Assembly: GCA_015680685.1 (NCBI GenBank)
Contig: MNCI01028959.1
Span: 86,855-150,854 of the forward strand
Reading direction: 5' to 3'
Origin: Gnetum montanum
Lineage: Eukaryota > Streptophyta > Gnetopsida > Gnetales > Gnetaceae
DNA length: 64,000 nt
Shown here: piece by piece, positions 60,746 through 64,000 of the stretch
Numbering within the stretch: position 1 is the stretch's first letter
How the letters are laid out: every line of letters begins with the position of its first letter
Translations under genes and position numbers: made by a program
Notes under the pieces: generated by a model
Seen by the model: the letters and a program-made list of their open reading frames with translations, nothing else
The model's database searches: none
What the model was told of the DNA's origin: nothing

Positions 60746-60895
60746 GAATCCAAAATAATTGAAACATAAATATATCCCAAGATATATAGTCCAATTAGTA
60801 CTTTATAACTTAGTATTATTTACTAAACTTAAACCCATGAATTGATGCTTCTATATGAAGTATCTTACCACTAGGCTAATACCTCATTGTAAAAA
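60745..60895 (-). repeat. SINE-like element, copy 4
   Basis: The best A box of the family, TAGCCTAGTGGTAAG (plus 60864-60878), fits the tRNA promoter consensus TRGYNNARNNGG. A weaker B-box region GGGTTTAAGTTTAGT follows, then the shared body and tail 'aatatatttatgtttcaatta'. Confidence 0.5.
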
Positions 60896-63800
60896 GGAAA
60901 TTTTCTAAAAAAATGTAAAAAGTAAAATTCTTTATTATATTATGATTTTAAACCTCTCATATGATGCACATAATAAGTATTTTCTCTTATATTTTGAAAG
61001 GGGAGGGAAGAAGATGTTGAATCTTAAACAATGAATAATAAAATTAAAAAAATTTAGAGTACCTGAGATTAATATATAAAAATTATAAAGAAAAATCATA
61101 ATGATTTTTGGAATGCATATTCATGTATTCATGCTTACAACCAATTTTGAAAAGCCTTTCCTTTGGGTTAGAAAAGGATCAGGTATTTCCCTTATTTAGA
61201 AGCATCATCATGGGGTTTCACTTCTTACTGAAAGATTTCTTGTAAAACAAAGAAGAAAATACTCTATAAAGATAAAAGAATATATGAATTAGAAATAATG
61301 TAAAAATAGAATAGGAAATAAACACTTCTCATTCTTTAGCCTTTGAAATAAAAATAAATTAATGCTATAGAAAATAAATTGATTGATGAGCTTTAGCTAT
61401 GAGCATTTTTCTTAAAGCTATAGCTAATAAGAAAAATCTTTAAGAATATAATATTTAACATCTAAAGAGAGGTCATAGTTATGCTCTTATTTCTAGAAAA
61501 TAATTTCATACCCAAACTTCCAAATAGAGTAGAAAACAAAGGTTCGAAGATACTTTCAAATCCAAAGAAAGAAAGTAGACAAAGTAGGTTGATCACCAAT
61601 AATGAATTTATTTATTCTTGGTTGAAAGATATTATAAATTTTGGACATTCATTTCCAAGGATGCTAAGTAATAGAATAATAATAAAAACTTGAAAAAATG
61701 AATCTTTACTTCCATAGAGAGGACATTGAGGAGAAACAATTCTCATGTGTTTAAAATGATGACCAATAGGAANTTGTTAGTGTAGTGAATAAATCTAATG
61801 ATTTTCCATTTTTCTCTAAAATATTAATATGTACTAAACAACAAAAGCACTAGAAATATGAGCTCCATGAACTATTATTAGTTACTGAATTCTCTAAAAT
61901 TATTATTATATATTTAAGTAATTAGATATGAATTAATTAAGCTATTGTATAAAGTTGTGATGATTCTACCTTACACAAGAATATTGTATTTCTATAACAT
62001 GATGTTTGATCATCAATAATGCAATTAAGTCATTTATTTATTTTTCATGTGTGTTTGCATTGCAACTATCCATTAAGGAATTGCAATGTGAGTGTGTCGT
62101 TAATCTCATTAGACATGTGAGCACTACAGTGGTTCCATAAAGGGTTGCAATAAGTATGTTTATTTTTTATTTTATTCTTAATATAAAAATATATAAACAT
62201 TATAAAAATTTTAATTTCTCACTATGGTAACATGATTTATTTTTGTATCATATGTAAGATATGTATTATAATATTTTTTGTACTTTTGAAATGATACACA
62301 AGGAAACTCTATAATTCACTTTTTTTTCTTCCCAATGTGAATGGCTAGTTAACCAAGTGTACTGATTAATATAGTTGTTCTAGTCTCACTTGAAGGAAGC
62401 CCCTATCGTTAGTGCCATTATTAGGAAAGATGCATAGTGAATAAATAGTTTGCTTATACATTCAAATTCTTGCATTTTATTTTCAATATGTGTATACTTT
62501 TCTTAGTAGCTATATGCAAATTTTAACTTATAAGTTAAATGGAAAACTCTATGGAAGGCATAAGAACCTCTAGCATGAATGAATTCAAAAAGTAAAAGAT
62601 TGTACATGTTGTGTTTGAGAATGTGGTGAATCATTCTCGACTACTATTGGTCCTAGCTTGCCACGATGATAGGAAAGGAAGGTGAAAAAATGTTATTGGG
62701 AAATTTTCCAAAGAATCAAATTAAGAAATACATGAAGGTATCGTGGAGACCTTAAAAATATATATCTTTTAGATGATTCACTATTTTATAGGGTTGGAAA
62801 CCAATAGAAAGAAGTACAAGTATCATTCAAGGTAAGAACTTTATGATAGTTTGGTTGAAGAGGAGGAATAACTATGTAAGTCCTTTTGGGATGGATATTT
62901 TAATGATGATAAGGAGACTTCTCACTTAATTGGAAAGAAGGAAATCCCTCAAAATGATCCTTCGAAGCACAATTATGAAGAGAAAGGATGATCTATTGGT
63001 AATAATTTATTTTTCCAATTCCAATATCTTCATCTCATTAGGGATGATTGTTAATGGGATGGTAACTTAAAATGATAAAATGTAATTTATGTTAAAAGTA
63101 TTATGTATTAGGCTGACCTATCTGAATGGTAGAAAATTTTAGAAATAAGGAAAAGTAGCACTTCCAAGGTTTACCTGTTTATCCATAAGGATTACCTATT
63201 TACCTATTAAGATGATGTATCAAGGGAATAATAACAAAACAAATACAAATAGAAAAGGCAAAATCATCCCTCAAAATTTTATGATACAAACAAAGAATTA
63301 AGGTGTGAGCTTTACCATTTATATTCAAGGATGGAACATTTCTTCATGAACATCATAGGTCATTTATCTATTGTTGTTCAAGTGGAGATGGATCATTGAA
63401 CAAGTACTAGTATTTTAACCTTAATAAGAAATATCAAAGTAAGCTTTTGGAAAAATTTTAAAAGTGTAAGAAAGAGACTCAAAGAGAAACATTCCATTGT
63501 ATCATTATACCCTAATATCTATATCTTTTACATGCTTGTACTTGTATTGGATATAATCTCATCTAATACAATATCATTGAGCATAATCTTAAAATTTCCT
63601 TTGATTTTTAAGGTTTAGTTTCAAGATTCTTACTTGAAATTCTCATTTTTATGAAAAGGAGAATAGAAACCCTTGAATCTAGTACTATTTCTTAAGAAGT
63701 TAAAGAAGACTAGACGGAAACCTAGGGAAATAGTGATTCTCTTATAATTATTGATTTTCATTACTGCCAAGTCAATTTTCAATACTATCTTATTAATTCA

Positions 63801-64000
63801 TATAAACCTCTCCAATAATTATCTCTCCTATCTATCATTCAGATCCAACTCATTCTACATTTAACTTAGCATTTTCCTTATGACACTTTAGTATCTATTT
63901 TTCTTGATGTTTTCAACATTAAATTCATCTAGTTTAGAAGTTAAAAGGTTATCTATAAGTTTAATTCAATTTACCATTTCTTCATAGGAAGAAATTTCTA
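60896..64000. other. AT-rich sequence with nothing recognised
   Basis: Frequent stops in all frames. One ambiguous base at 61773. No LTR end, RNA gene or protein family could be supported. Confidence 0.5.

Noticed and set aside
62560-63000. Possible coding stretch in the right-hand AT-rich region
   Set aside because: All frames are broken by frequent stops and no conserved motif was seen.
1-64000. CRISPR arrays, bacterial operons, tRNA or rRNA genes
   Set aside because: None is visible. The regular repeats are minisatellites and VNTRs with variable units, and the tRNA-like signals are primer sites or SINE boxes.

Overview
The window is repeat-dominated plant nuclear DNA with no intact host gene. 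Nearly all recognisable sequence is decayed LTR retrotransposon of the Ty3/gypsy superfamily (Athila-type and Tat/Ogre-type), plus a split RTE-type LINE and several SINE-like copies. tRNA-derived primer sites, dual RNase H domains, Athila-type pol and RTE-type RT indicate a seed plant. The very large, old, nested elements would suit a conifer or other gymnosperm, but that is inference and the species is not determinable here. There are two assembly gaps (2693-3120 and 26123-26305) and a single N at 61773.

Layout. (A) 1-4478: Athila-like material on the minus strand: an LTR promoter fragment at the left edge, a gag-only element (gag 3585-1522), a tRNA-Asp-type primer site and an LTR at 3728-4478. 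(B) A degraded Tat/Ogre-like element on the plus strand, split by later insertions: gag-pro at 4479-5737, a minisatellite, an antisense gene remnant at 8856-6742, a ~180-bp tandem array at 28240-29681 and 37780-38620, pol at 39140-42615, and a 3' LTR at 42867-44475. (C) 9192-27966: a nearly complete giant Tat/Ogre-like element on the plus strand, inserted in B. It has LTRs, a perfect 5-bp target duplication (GTGGG), a tRNA-Asn-type primer site, gag, protease, a large spliced antisense gene, RT, two RNase H domains, integrase, minisatellite and polypurine tract. (E) 29682-about 37706: a gag-pro-only relative of C on the minus strand, inserted in B's tandem array. 44476-48770 is AT-rich, unclassified sequence with a diverged ~0.5-kb tandem duplication. 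(D) 49510-59359: an Athila-like element on the minus strand with both LTRs and a perfect target duplication (ACTAT), inserted inside the RT gene of an RTE-type LINE (minus strand, 60290-59365 continuing at 49509-49160). SINE-like copies lie on both sides. 60900-64000 is AT-rich with nothing recognised.

The most unusual content is on the minus strand of element C between protease and RT (19513-15462). Eight exons with GT-AG junctions and matching phases join into one 984-codon frame. Six of the seven introns are 70-93 bp. The frame is broken only by in-frame stops, with no frameshift. Element B carries a recognisable remnant of the same gene at the same place, with the same last exon phase. 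This looks like a long-lived antisense cargo gene of a Tat-type lineage. I do not recognise its protein family.

A second recurring signal is a short motif (GGCCTAAAACTAGCA-like) that forms minisatellites after protease and after integrase in B and C, after protease in E, and inside the gag region of E.
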